The notes under the pieces: generated by a model
Databases searched by the model: none
Seen by the model: only the letters and a program-made list of their open reading frames with translations
What the model was told of the DNA's origin: nothing
DNA from: CAZRHH01 sp964599885
GTDB lineage: Bacteria; Chloroflexota; Dehalococcoidia; DSTF01; JACRBR01
Direction: 5' to 3'
Length of the DNA: 30,073 bases
Assembly: GCA_964599885.1 (NCBI GenBank)
Contig: CAZRHH010000036.1
Span: forward strand, 1 to 30,073
Position numbers and translations under genes: made by a program
In this document: one piece after another, positions 7,310-16,109 of the stretch
Position numbering within the stretch: position 1 is the stretch's first letter
How the letters are laid out: the number at the start of each line of letters is the position of its first letter

Positions 7310-8761
7310 ATGCGGCACAAGATCCGGCTCGAGGGCGTCGTGACGCCGCAGCAGCAACGCGAGCAGTACGTCTACCTGCCGTTCGAGCTGCCGGCCGGCG
7401 CGCGGCGGCTCGAAGTGAGCTACTTCTACGACAACCAGGTGACCGGCGCGCAGGAGACGCACGCCGGCAACAACATCGACATCGGCGTGTTCGATACGCG
7501 CGGCGCAGACTTCCTGCGCGGCGGTTTTCGCGGCTGGAGCGGCGGCGCGCGCACGGGCTTCTTCATCGATCGCGAGGCGGCGACGCCGGGGTATCTGCGC
7601 GGGCCGCTGCAGGCCGGCGAGTGGAACATCATCTTCGGCTGTTCGAAGATCGATGATGACGTCGTGCGGTATCGCGTCAACATCGACGTCGACATCGACA
7701 CGCTGGTGACGGATGAGGTGGTGGAAGCGCCGCGTGTGCCCGGCGTGCCCGTACCGGAAGCGATCGCGCGCGCTTCGGGCGGTGGTGGTGCGAGCGGCGG
7801 ACGCTGGTACCGCGGCGATCTCCACGCACACAGCGAGCACAGCGACGGCGCGAATACGGTCGAGGAGATCGTCGAGTACACGCGGCGCGTTGGGCTCGAG
7901 TACTTCGCGCTGACCGATCACAACACGATCAGCCATTGGGACGAACTGGCGCGCCTCAACGACCGCGCGCCGCTGCTGATCCCGGGCGAAGAGATCACGA
8001 TGTACAGCGGGCACGCGAACGTCTGGGGGCTCGACGACTGGATCGACTTTCGCGGCACCGACGACGAGAAGGTGCGTGCGCTGGTCGAAGACGCGAACCG
8101 GCGCGGGTCGATGTTCTCGATCAATCATCCCGACTCGCCGATCCCCTGGAAGCACGACGGCGTACGCAGCTATCAGGCGGTCGAAGTGTGGAACGCGCCG
8201 TGGCGTTGGTTCAACGAACCGGCGCTGCTCCGTTGGGAGGAGCATTTGAAGCGCGGCGAGCGCATGGTGGCTGTCGGCGGCAGCGATTCGCATTGCGTGC
8301 CGCCGGCGAAGATGACCCAGCCGAACGGGCCGGGCGAGCCGTGTACGTGGGTCTACGTCGAAGGCCCGCTGACGCAACGCGCGGTACTCGAAGCGGTCGA
8401 GCGCGGGCACGTGTTCATCTCGGAAGCGCCGAACGGGCCGTTCATCGAGATGCGTGGCGATGCGGACGGCGACGGCGTCTTCGAAGCGCTGCCCGGCGAT
8501 GTCATCGACGCGCTTGCCGGCACGACGATGCGCGTCCACGTGACGTACCGTGGGCCGGATGGCAAGCATCTGCGCTTCTTCGGCAAGGGCGGTCTCGTGA
8601 AGGAGATCACGCCGGATGTCGAGGAATACGACGGCGAGTTCGACGTGCGCATCGAAGGCGACGACTATCTGCGGTGCGAGGTGCGCGGGTACCGCGGCCG
8701 GCCGGATCGCGGCGAAGTCGTCCACGCGATGACGAATCCGCTGTACTGGGGCTCGTGGTAG
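7310..8761 (+). CDS. PHP-domain metallohydrolase, CehA/McbA-like
   Basis: Predicted metal-dependent phosphoesterase or hydrolase, 483 residues. An N-terminal beta-rich region (about 1-150) of unknown role is joined by a Gly/Ala-rich linker (RASGGGGASGG) to a PHP domain. Metal-binding motifs appear in order: GDLHAHSEHSDG (169-180), ALTDHNTISHW (about 200), PGEEITMYSGHANVWG, SINHPD and GGSDSHCVP. This order, with GEEIT and GGSDSH, matches the CehA/McbA family, whose founding members hydrolyse carbaryl; most homologues have unknown substrates. The ATG at 7310 was chosen over 7289 because the conserved part begins there and because of the TATACT box six bases before. Its last 155 bp overlap, in antisense, the run-on frame of the broken methyltransferase. 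Confidence 0.87.
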   Translation: MRHKIRLEGVVTPQQQREQYVYLPFELPAGARRLEVSYFYDNQVTGAQETHAGNNIDIGVFDTRGADFLRGGFRGWSGGARTGFFIDREAATPGYLRGPLQAGEWNIIFGCSKIDDDVVRYRVNIDVDIDTLVTDEVVEAPRVPGVPVPEAIARASGGGGASGGRWYRGDLHAHSEHSDGANTVEEIVEYTRRVGLEYFALTDHNTISHWDELARLNDRAPLLIPGEEITMYSGHANVWGLDDWIDFRGTDDEKVRALVEDANRRGSMFSINHPDSPIPWKHDGVRSYQAVEVWNAPWRWFNEPALLRWEEHLKRGERMVAVGGSDSHCVPPAKMTQPNGPGEPCTWVYVEGPLTQRAVLEAVERGHVFISEAPNGPFIEMRGDADGDGVFEALPGDVIDALAGTTMRVHVTYRGPDGKHLRFFGKGGLVKEITPDVEEYDGEFDVRIEGDDYLRCEVRGYRGRPDRGEVVHAMTNPLYWGSW

Positions 8762-9760
8762 CCGCCCTGCCGTGCGTTTCACGAGCACTGGAAGATGGAG
8801 GATGGAGGATGGAAGGCGCAGTTGAGACGACTGCGCCGAGAAACGACGGCGAGCGGCTCGCCTTCAATATCCATCCCCCACGCTGCATCTTCTCAAGCGC
8901 CGTGAAACTCGCGATGTGCGACCGTCTTCCCATGCATGAGAGCTCGTAGAAGCGAAACAGTCCCGCCCATTGCTGGAACGTCAGCTCGGATGGGCGTTGG
9001 CGCGGCGAGAAGCCGAGATCGCGCGCGAGGCGCAGCATCTGGCGTGCGGTGATGTGCGGGCGCAGCGCGTGACGCACGTCGGGGGCGCCGCTGCGCCAGC
9101 AGGCTGTGACGAAGCGCTTGTACGCGTGGCGCGATGCATCACCGATCAGCGGCGTATTGCGACGATCGATGCGGAGCAGCACGGCGTCGACGGGCGGTGG
9201 CGGCGTGAAGTCGTCGCGCGCGAAGTGATGCACGACGGACATCGCGAACGACGGCTTGTTGAGCAACGAGAACAACGATTCCAGCGGCACGCCGGCGAAC
9301 TTCTCGGCGGCCTCTCGCTGCAGGATGAGCAGCGCCGCATCCGGCGGCGGCGATGCGGCGAGCAGCTTGCGCATGAGCAGGGCGCTGATCGCGAACGGCA
9401 CGTTCGAGACGACGGCGTACGGTTCGCGGGGCAGCACGAGTCGAGGAAGTCGGCATGGTGGCACTCGACGTTCGCGCGGCCGATGAAGCGCGTCCGCAGC
9501 GCGCGGAACAGCCGCACGTCCTTCTCGACTGCGATGACGCGGAAGCCGCGATCGGCGAGCGCGAGCGTGATGATGCCGCGGCCGGCTCCCGGCTCGACGA
9601 CGAGCGCGCCAGTCCGCAGCGGCAACGCGCGGGCGATGCTCGCCGCGAGAGCAGCGTCGCGCAGGAAATGCTGTGAGCGCACCTCGCGGCTGGAACGGTC
9701 GATCCGCGCGGGGCGATGCGGCCGGGACGGTTGCGGGCGAGATGGGTGTTGGCGGCGCAT
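8607..9760 (-). pseudogene. Erm-like rRNA adenine N-6-methyltransferase, frameshifted
   Basis: Two frames make one protein. The 9760-9441 part, starting at an ATG with GAGGA upstream, holds REVRSQHFLRD, the SAM-binding VVEPGAGRG and VECHHADFLD. The 9440-8607 part continues with LVLPREPYAVVSNVPFAISA, which contains the catalytic N-[VIL]-P-[FY] motif, and ends its conserved region with LTFQQWAGLFRFYEL near 8940. Restoring one base at 9440/9441 joins them as ..HHADFLD/LVLPREPY.., as in intact family members. RSQHFL, GAGRG and the QWxxLFR end resemble Erm 23S rRNA A2058 methylases more than KsgA. After FRFYEL no stop follows; the frame runs on through a repeat element and antisense to the PHP gene. 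So the gene is either decayed at two places or carries a sequencing error plus a lost stop. Confidence 0.8.
8790..8893. repeat. Composite inverted element with 7-bp units (GGAGGAT)
   Basis: The left arm is an array GGAAGAT, GGAGGAT, GGAGGAT, GGAAG (8790-8814, period 7). Two perfect hairpins follow: GGCGCAGT, loop TGAGACG, ACTGCGCC (8815-8837), and GGCGAG, loop CGG, CTCGCC (8848-8862). The right arm contains ATCCATCC (8869-8876) and CATCTTC (8886-8892), complementary to GGATGGA and GAAGATG of the left arm. The whole can fold as a cruciform. It lies in the tail-to-tail gap between the PHP gene and the broken methyltransferase, where the latter has lost its stop. Confidence 0.7.
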
Positions 9761-9920
9761 GGCGTCCTCGGGCCGGCAGGCGGCGCGAAGGCGCGGATGG
9801 AGACGTCGGGCGTGCGGTACGTCAAAGAAGCGCGGCAATCGCAGCCGTCAGCGGGCATGTTTCGTACAGGTCCGTGACAGTGGGTGCGATGGCGGACCGG
9901 GGTTGCACCGATCCGGCAGC

Positions 9921-9954
9921 GTCCGCCGGAGAGGGATTGATGCTCCGGGCGGAC
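9921..9954. terminator. Long hairpin downstream of the toroid gene
   Basis: GTCCGCCGGAG, 11-base loop, CTCCGGGCGGAC: eleven pairs with one bulged G. It lies 84 bp past the stop of the 10038-11039 gene and before the broken methyltransferase gene, both on the minus strand. No U-tract is seen. Otherwise 9761-10037 holds nothing recognisable. Confidence 0.4.
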
Positions 9955-10037
9955 TTAGCTGCGCAGCTTCCGAATGTTAGTCATTGCGCCGTTACTCTAT
10001 CGGCGCGGCGGGCGGCGCGTCAACGTGTTCTTCGCCC

Positions 10038-11039
10038 TTACCGCGTCGCCAGCGCGCCGATCATCTCGTCGACGAGGACGATAAACTCTGACGTCACTTC
10101 GGCGCGGATGGCGTCGTTCACGTAGCCGCCGGTGTTGTCCCAGCCGCCGCTGTCCGTCTGCTGCGCGATCATCGCCTCGCCGACGCGTTCGGCCAGCGAC
10201 CGGTAGCGATCCTCGCCGGTGGCGCTGTAGAGCAGGGCAGCGCCCCAGCCCACCTTGCCGACCTGCGCCGTCTCGTACATCTCGTCGAGCACGTGGAATG
10301 CCAGTTCGATGTACCGCTTGCCGAGCTCGATGTGTGCGTCGTCGCCATCGGCCTGTGCGAGCCGCACGAGAAACGCCGGCGCCATGCCGAGGTTGAAGTA
10401 CGGCTGGCGCGGCTTGTCGACCAGGATCGAGTGGAGGTACTGGCGGTTCTCGGGGTACTCCGTGCGCAGCCCCGCGCCCGGCTTGTAGACGATAAAGAAC
10501 TCGCTCTCGGGCGTCGGCTGCGCGTCCCACATCATCCGCAGGAACCCAGCCACGCGCTGCGGGGCGTCGATGTGGCCCGTCAGCAGGCAAGCGTTGCCGG
10601 ACTGCGCGGCGTTCAGCACGTCCTGGATCGAATCATCGCGAGCAGGCTGCATCTTGAAGCCGCCGGTGGCCTCGTCTTGCAGTGCAAGCAGGAACGGCAT
10701 GCCGCGCGACGTCAGGTCGAAGCGCCCGAGCTTTTGGGCGCCGGCGAGCAGCCAGGCGTTCGGATAGGCGTAGTTGTTGTCGTGCATGGTGCCGCGCATC
10801 GGCCCCGCAAAGTCGCCTTCGGCCGTAAGCACGTTGTTGACGAGCCACGTCGCCAGACGATTGCCCGCGTCTGACTCGCCCGCGGCGGCGAACGCCCACA
10901 GCGCTTTGTAGTACGGGCCGAGCCCGTCGCGCTCGGGCGTTCCGACGGCGCCATCTACACGTTGCTGTCCGAGAAGGTACTCGACGCCCCGCGCTTTGGA
11001 CGCCTTGAGTTCGCTGATGATGGACGATTGCACGACCAT
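10038..11039 (-). CDS. Alpha/alpha-toroid (terpenoid cyclase-like) protein, unknown function
   Basis: A 333-residue soluble protein made of helical repeats. RGVEYLLGQQRVDGAVG, GMPFLLALQDEATGGFKMQP, and AMIAQQTDSGGWDNTGGYV have the Q-x(2-4)-dGgW/F signature seen in prenyltransferase and squalene-cyclase-type alpha/alpha toroids, but the cyclase DxDD and prenyltransferase zinc motifs are not apparent. No signal peptide. It may be a glycan- or prenyl-related enzyme or a binding protein; I do not recognise a specific family. The ATG is preceded by GAGG nine bases upstream. It is monocistronic, with a hairpin after it and about 190 bp to the divergent small membrane gene. Confidence 0.7.
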   Translation of the reverse strand: MVVQSSIISELKASKARGVEYLLGQQRVDGAVGTPERDGLGPYYKALWAFAAAGESDAGNRLATWLVNNVLTAEGDFAGPMRGTMHDNNYAYPNAWLLAGAQKLGRFDLTSRGMPFLLALQDEATGGFKMQPARDDSIQDVLNAAQSGNACLLTGHIDAPQRVAGFLRMMWDAQPTPESEFFIVYKPGAGLRTEYPENRQYLHSILVDKPRQPYFNLGMAPAFLVRLAQADGDDAHIELGKRYIELAFHVLDEMYETAQVGKVGWGAALLYSATGEDRYRSLAERVGEAMIAQQTDSGGWDNTGGYVNDAIRAEVTSEFIVLVDEMIGALATR

Positions 11040-11232
11040 GTTGCACCTCGCTGCGTTGCGTGGCGGGCGTTCGTTGGAGGCCCAGTCTAGCCCCGTCGTA
11101 CCCGCGCTGACAACTGCTTGACAATGCCGCTGAGCGATCTCCGCCAGCTTGACGCCGCACGCTAGGCGCGCCTGCGTATCGGCTGTAGGGTGGAGTCAGG
11201 CACCAACAGGATACCTGAGGAGCGAATCGGTT

Positions 11233-11328
11233 ATGAGTTTTGGGGAAGTCGCCTGGATCATCCTGTTCTGCGGGATCATGTGGTGGGGGTACAACTACAT
11301 CAAGCAGTTCATGCCGCCACGTCGCTAG
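11233..11328 (+). CDS. 31-residue single-span membrane peptide
   Basis: Begins MSFGEVAWIILFCGIMWWGY, continues NYIKQFMPPRR and stops at TAG. Residues 5-20 form one hydrophobic segment rich in Ile, Trp and Met, followed by a basic tail (K24, R30, R31), which suggests an N-out/C-in single-pass helix. GAGGAG lies ten bases before the ATG. It stands alone between the toroid gene (-) and the DinB gene (+), starting 193 bp from the divergent gene. I know no family for it. Confidence 0.6.
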   Translation: MSFGEVAWIILFCGIMWWGYNYIKQFMPPRR

Positions 11329-11375
11329 CTTTGAACTAGTCTTTCGCTGTGGGCCGTGCCGATGTACGATTCGGC

Positions 11376-11900
11376 ATGGTGAGTGAAGACGTCATCCAGC
11401 GCGTCGGCGGCTACATCCGGCACCAGGCGACGAAATCGCGCGGCGCCATCGTCGATATGGTGGCCGCGAACCAGCAACGATACCTCGAAGCCATCGGCGC
11501 GCTTTCAGACGACGCGGCGAACCGCCGTCCTCCCGCCGACGGCGAGTGGTGCGTGCGCGAACTGACGCTGCACGTCATCGCCACCGAGGAATACGTCGCC
11601 AGGGCCATCCACCACGCCGCGCGAGGCGAGCAACCACCGCCGCGTGTGCCTCCCGGCGGCATCGGCATGACGATTCCGGATGAAGGCCAGCCGTTCGCCG
11701 CACTCGTAGAGCGCCTTCGCGCGACAAACGAGCAGATGCTCGAAACCATCCGCGACGTGCCCGAGTCACCCGATCTCACGGTGACGCCGGAGCACCCGTT
11801 CTTCGGCCCACTCGACTGTTTGCAGTGGAGCGTGTTCCAGCGTATCCACGACGAAGATCACATTCAGCACGCCGCCCGGATCATCGCCGAGACCAGTTAG
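11376..11900 (+). CDS. DinB-family protein
   Basis: A 174-residue four-helix-bundle protein of the DinB/YfiT superfamily, metal-dependent proteins that include thiol S-transferases for bacillithiol or mycothiol and many of unknown role. Metal-ligand histidines are visible in RELTLHVIATEEYVAR (helix 2) and in IHDEDHIQHAARIIA (last helix), the usual three-His arrangement. PPADGEWCVRELTLH matches the family's P-x-x-x-W-s-x-x-e-x-l-x-H start. The ATG at 11376 is preferred to GTG at 11349 because a TACGAT box stands five bases before it and no Shine-Dalgarno sequence is present, as in a leaderless transcript. A strong hairpin follows the stop. Confidence 0.83.
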   Translation: MVSEDVIQRVGGYIRHQATKSRGAIVDMVAANQQRYLEAIGALSDDAANRRPPADGEWCVRELTLHVIATEEYVARAIHHAARGEQPPPRVPPGGIGMTIPDEGQPFAALVERLRATNEQMLETIRDVPESPDLTVTPEHPFFGPLDCLQWSVFQRIHDEDHIQHAARIIAETS

Positions 11901-11904
11901 CGCG

Positions 11905-11929
11905 AAGGCCGGAGAGCGACTCCGGCCTT
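11905..11929. terminator. Shared terminator hairpin between convergent dinB-like and metK
   Basis: Perfect 10-bp stem AAGGCCGGAG, loop AGCGA, CTCCGGCCTT. It begins four bases after the DinB stop (+) and lies 66 bp past the metK stop (-), so it can serve both. No long U-tract on either side. A related stem, GAAGGCCGG, recurs at 23927-23951. Confidence 0.55.
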
Positions 11930-11995
11930 ACGTCGTGCTGCTTGTGGATCAAGGCTGTCCCGACCTCCGACGTCTGACCTCCGACACCCCACTCG

Positions 11996-13234
<1,239 letters not shown>

Positions 13235-13251
13235 TTCGTTCCTCCTCCGAA

Positions 13252-13287
13252 ATGGGAAGCGGGAAGCGGGAAGCGGGAAACGGGATC
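13252..13287. repeat. Heptamer array GGGAAGC, left arm of inverted pair
   Basis: On the plus strand: GGGAAGC three times, then GGGAAAC and GGGATCG, period 7. It lies between the metK ribosome binding site and the 3' end of the four-helix-bundle gene. The same unit recurs as its reverse complement at 13744-13820. Confidence 0.85.
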
Positions 13288-13311
13288 GCCCGTCGTACCG
13301 CGTTGTCCGCG

Positions 13312-13746
13312 CTACCTCGAATCCGTGCTGAAATCTCGCCAGCTCTGGACGAGCCGGAATAGCTGCTTTGCTACGATCTCGTATTCATCCACGAGTTCAG
13401 TAATCTCGGTCTGCTGGACGTAACCAACGGCGACGGCGATCTCGAGATGTACGATCGTCTCATTCGCCGAACCGAGAGCGATATCTAGGAACGACTTGAA
13501 ATTATTCGGGGATCGTTTCTTGCCGTATCCCTCGGCGATGTTCGCCGGAATGGACTTCGCCGCGCGCCGCATTTGACTTGCGAGCTCCCAGCGTTCGTCC
13601 GCAGGAAGCCGCCGGACGAGCGCATGGAGCGGCGCCAGAAGTCTCATCGAGCGCTGATACGCCTCGATATCCCGGTAGGATTGGATCGCGCGGCGCGAAG
13701 CCGCCGGAACCGTGGCATCGCTTGTCGCGCTCTCTGTTTGCGTCAT
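13312..13746 (-). CDS. Four-helix bundle protein of the 23S rRNA intervening-sequence (IVP/S23) family
   Basis: Small helical protein, 144 residues from the chosen start. Recognised by IQSYRDIEAYQRSMRLL, LASQMRRAAKSIPANIAEGY and the end part SANETIVHLEIAVAVGYV, which match the IVP/S23 family (TIGR02436 type). That family was first found inside intervening sequences of 23S rRNA genes and is related to the accessory protein Avd of diversity-generating retroelements. Its cellular role is unsettled. Three in-frame ATGs (13788, 13767, 13746) all fall in the repeat arm as ..GGGATG; 13746 leaves 16 residues before the conserved part. It sits in the SAM-cycle operon between ahcY and metK, same strand, boxed by inverted heptamer arrays, so it looks like an inserted cassette rather than a SAM-cycle gene. 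Confidence 0.85.
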   Translation of the reverse strand: MTQTESATSDATVPAASRRAIQSYRDIEAYQRSMRLLAPLHALVRRLPADERWELASQMRRAAKSIPANIAEGYGKKRSPNNFKSFLDIALGSANETIVHLEIAVAVGYVQQTEITELVDEYEIVAKQLFRLVQSWRDFSTDSR

Positions 13747-13820
13747 CCCGCTTCCCGTTTCTCGCATCCCGTTTCCAATCGGCGTCATCCCGCTTCCCGC
13801 ATCCCGTTTCCCGCTTCCTG
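13744..13820. repeat. Heptamer array, right arm of inverted pair
   Basis: Read on the minus strand it is a run of GGAAGCG, GGAAACG, GGATGCG, GGAAGCG, GGATGAC, one divergent unit, GGAAACG, GGATGCG, AGAAACG, GGAAGCG, GGATG. Period 7. It is the reverse-orientation counterpart of 13252-13287 and supplies the possible start codons of the enclosed gene. It ends six bases from the ahcY stop. Confidence 0.85.
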
Positions 13821-13825
13821 CACGT

Positions 13826-15100
13826 TTACGTGCCTGATTCCCACGAGGTGAGGTACTTCGTCTGTTCGTCGGTGAGGGTGTCGATGCCGATGCCCATTGC
13901 AGCGAGCTTGAGGCGGGCGATCTCGGCGTCGATCTCGTGCGGCACGGGGTAGACGGCGATCTCCATCTTGCCTTCGTCCTGCACAATGTGCTCCGCGCTG
14001 AGCGCCTGGTTGGCGAAGCTCATGTCCATCACCGACGCCGGGTGACCCTCGGCGGCGGCGAGGTTAATCAGGCGGCCCTCGCCCAGCACGAAGAGCTTGC
14101 GGCCATCGCCCTGCACGAACTCTTCGACGAACGGCCGCACCTGGCGCCGTCCCTCCGACATCGATTCGAGCGCCTTGAGGTTGATCTCGTCGTTGAAGTG
14201 ACCGGAGTTCGCCAGGATCGCGCCGTCCTTCATCGCCTCCATGTGGTGGCGGTCGATCACGTTGAGGTCGCCGGTCAACGTGATGAAGAAGTCGCCGACC
14301 TTCGCGGCGTCGGCCATCGGCATCACGCGGAAGCCGTCCATCACCGCCTCGAGCGCGGGAAGCGGATCGACTTCCGTGACGATCACCTGCGCGCCCATGC
14401 CGCGCGCGCGCGACGCGACGCCGCGCCCGCACCAGCCGTAGCCGGCGATGACGACGTTCTTGCCCGCCCAGAGGATGTTCGTCGCGCGCGTGATGCCGTC
14501 GAGCGTGCTTTGGCCGGTGCCGTAGCGGTTGTCGAACATGTGCTTTGTGTTCGCCTCGTTGACGGCGATGATCGGGTACTTGAGCTTCTTCTCCTTCGCG
14601 AGCGCGCGCAGGCGAACGACGCCGGTCGTCGTTTCTTCGGTGCCGCCGATGATGTGTTCGAGCAGGTCGGTGCGGTCCTTGTGAAGCCGCGCCACGATGT
14701 CCGCGCCATCGTCCATCGTCAGTTGCGCCTTGCTGTCGAGCACCGCGTCGATGTGCTTGTAGTACGTGTCGTTGTCCTCGCCCTTGATGGCGAATGTCGA
14801 GATCCCGTACTCGGCGACGAGCGCGGCCGCGACGTCATCCTGCGTGCTGAGCGGATTCGAGGCACAGAGCGCGATCTCGGCGCCGCCGTCACGCAGCGCG
14901 AGCATCAGGTTCGCCGTCTCGGTAGTGACGTGCAGGCAGGCGCCGACACGCACGCCCTTGAGCGGCTTCTCCTTCAGGAAGCGCTCGCGAATCTGGTTCG
15001 TGACGGGCATTTCGCGCGCCGCCCATTCGATCCTGCGAACGCCCTCTTCGGCGAGCCGCAGATCTTTCACATCGTGCAGTGGCAGTGTTTCGGTGGTCAT
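13826..15100 (-). CDS. ahcY: S-adenosylhomocysteinase
   Basis: Hydrolyses S-adenosylhomocysteine to adenosine and homocysteine, removing the inhibitor left by SAM-dependent methylation. 424 residues, the shorter prokaryotic form with a reduced C-terminus (ends KYLTSWESGT, without the -K-x-x-x-YRY tail of long forms). Motifs: HVTTETANLMLALRDGGA, GEDNDTYYKHIDAVL, NEANTKHMFDNRYGTGQS and the NAD-binding VVIAGYGWCGRGVASRARGM, then SGHFNDEI. The ATG at 15100 is preceded by GGAAGGAC; an upstream extension to 15238 would be Pro/Ala-rich with no homology. Third gene of the SAM-cycle operon. Confidence 0.96.
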   Translation of the reverse strand: MTTETLPLHDVKDLRLAEEGVRRIEWAAREMPVTNQIRERFLKEKPLKGVRVGACLHVTTETANLMLALRDGGAEIALCASNPLSTQDDVAAALVAEYGISTFAIKGEDNDTYYKHIDAVLDSKAQLTMDDGADIVARLHKDRTDLLEHIIGGTEETTTGVVRLRALAKEKKLKYPIIAVNEANTKHMFDNRYGTGQSTLDGITRATNILWAGKNVVIAGYGWCGRGVASRARGMGAQVIVTEVDPLPALEAVMDGFRVMPMADAAKVGDFFITLTGDLNVIDRHHMEAMKDGAILANSGHFNDEINLKALESMSEGRRQVRPFVEEFVQGDGRKLFVLGEGRLINLAAAEGHPASVMDMSFANQALSAEHIVQDEGKMEIAVYPVPHEIDAEIARLKLAAMGIGIDTLTDEQTKYLTSWESGT

Positions 15101-15206
15101 TCTGGTCCTTCCGTTCGTGGCTTTAATTGCTGCTGTGTTCTCGTATGCGGGCGGAGCACTTTCTGGTGCTGGCGGCGCCTCGGCTCCGCAGCTACATCTA
15201 TGTGGA

Positions 15207-16109
15207 TCACTCCACGTGAACGATCTCTCCTCCGACACCGCGGCCTCGCAGGCGCGCGGCGATTCTTCGTGCGGCCGTAATCGCGCCGGTTGAGTCGCGG
15301 CGCACGGCGGCGCCCTCGATCAGGCGGGCGACTTCGCTGAAGCCGAGGCGCTCGTAGGCGCGGACGGCGGATGCGTTCGTCGGGTCGACGCTGAGGACGA
15401 CTTCGCTGCACGTCCGCAGCAACTTTTCGGCGACGCCGCTTGTGACGGACTGCGCGAGATGCTGGCCGCGATACCGTGGGTGCGTGTACACGTTGCCGAT
15501 GACGGCGATGCCGCTCTCGGCGGAGATGACGTGCGTGCCGGCCACAGCGACGAGCCGTCCTTCGCGCTCGGCGCCGAAGTATACGGAATCCTCGATCTGG
15601 CGCGAACTGTAGAACGACGGCACGCCATCGGTGCGGTAGAGGTTGTTGATCTCGCGCACGTCGCGTCCAATCAGCCTGCGCACGCCGTACAGCTCGGGAG
15701 CCGGGACGAAATTCTCGGGCGTCATTTCCATGCGGATCATCGTCTGGCGCTGTTCAAGTTCAAAGTAGCGCGTGAGGACATCGATGTGATGCACCTCGCA
15801 GGTCAGGAACGTGTGCCTCGCACCCGGATGGACGCGGAGCAGCGCTTCGAGCGCTTCGCTGCCGCCGATGGCGAATGTGGCGTTGCCGAGACCGCCGCGG
15901 GAGTGCAGGATCATCGCTTCGCCGGACGGCCCCTGCGCCATCCACCACTCGGACTGCCGGAACAGCGATGGTTCAAGCTGGCCGAGCGCGTACGCCGCGT
16001 ACGGGCGCCGCTGCTCGAGCAGCGTGCGAATCTCCGAGCGGTCGCGCAGCAGCTGAATGTGGTATTCGCCCGGTCGCTCGCCCGCTGCTTTGCGCTCGAT
16101 AACCGTCAT
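15207..16109 (-). CDS. GNAT-family N-acetyltransferase
   Basis: About 300 residues with two parts. The N-terminal half (about 20-130) is a degenerate GNAT-like lobe. The C-terminal half has the acetyl-CoA site: IGNVYTHPRYRGQHLAQSVT (V-y-T-x-P-x-y-R-G-x-g/h-l-a) and the end motif VDPTNASAVRAYERLGFSEV. Related to two-domain GNATs such as FR47-like proteins. Acceptor unknown. ATGA overlap with the end of MTA phosphorylase shows it belongs to the SAM-cycle operon, and 106 bp separate it from ahcY. An acetyltransferase here could act on a polyamine or on a toxic intermediate of thiomethyl metabolism, but that is only suggested by position. Confidence 0.85.
   Translation of the reverse strand: MTVIERKAAGERPGEYHIQLLRDRSEIRTLLEQRRPYAAYALGQLEPSLFRQSEWWMAQGPSGEAMILHSRGGLGNATFAIGGSEALEALLRVHPGARHTFLTCEVHHIDVLTRYFELEQRQTMIRMEMTPENFVPAPELYGVRRLIGRDVREINNLYRTDGVPSFYSSRQIEDSVYFGAEREGRLVAVAGTHVISAESGIAVIGNVYTHPRYRGQHLAQSVTSGVAEKLLRTCSEVVLSVDPTNASAVRAYERLGFSEVARLIEGAAVRRDSTGAITAARRIAARLRGRGVGGEIVHVE

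Noticed and set aside
7274..8788. Long open frame (about 500 codons) on the minus strand opposite the PHP gene
   Set aside because: Composition is Arg/Asp/Val-rich as expected from the antisense of a GC-rich gene; the plus-strand frame has clear PHP motifs.
8940..9760. KsgA/RsmA (16S rRNA dimethyladenosine transferase) as identity of the frameshifted gene
   Set aside because: QHFL, GAGRG, NVPF and the QWxxLFR end fit Erm better than KsgA (QNFL, GPGxG, NLPY); only a tree could settle it.
13250..13825. CRISPR array, because of the short repeats
   Set aside because: Units are 7 bp, contiguous and without spacers.
13937..15280. Long plus-strand open frame opposite ahcY
   Set aside because: Antisense shadow of a well-supported S-adenosylhomocysteinase gene; no motifs or ribosome binding site.
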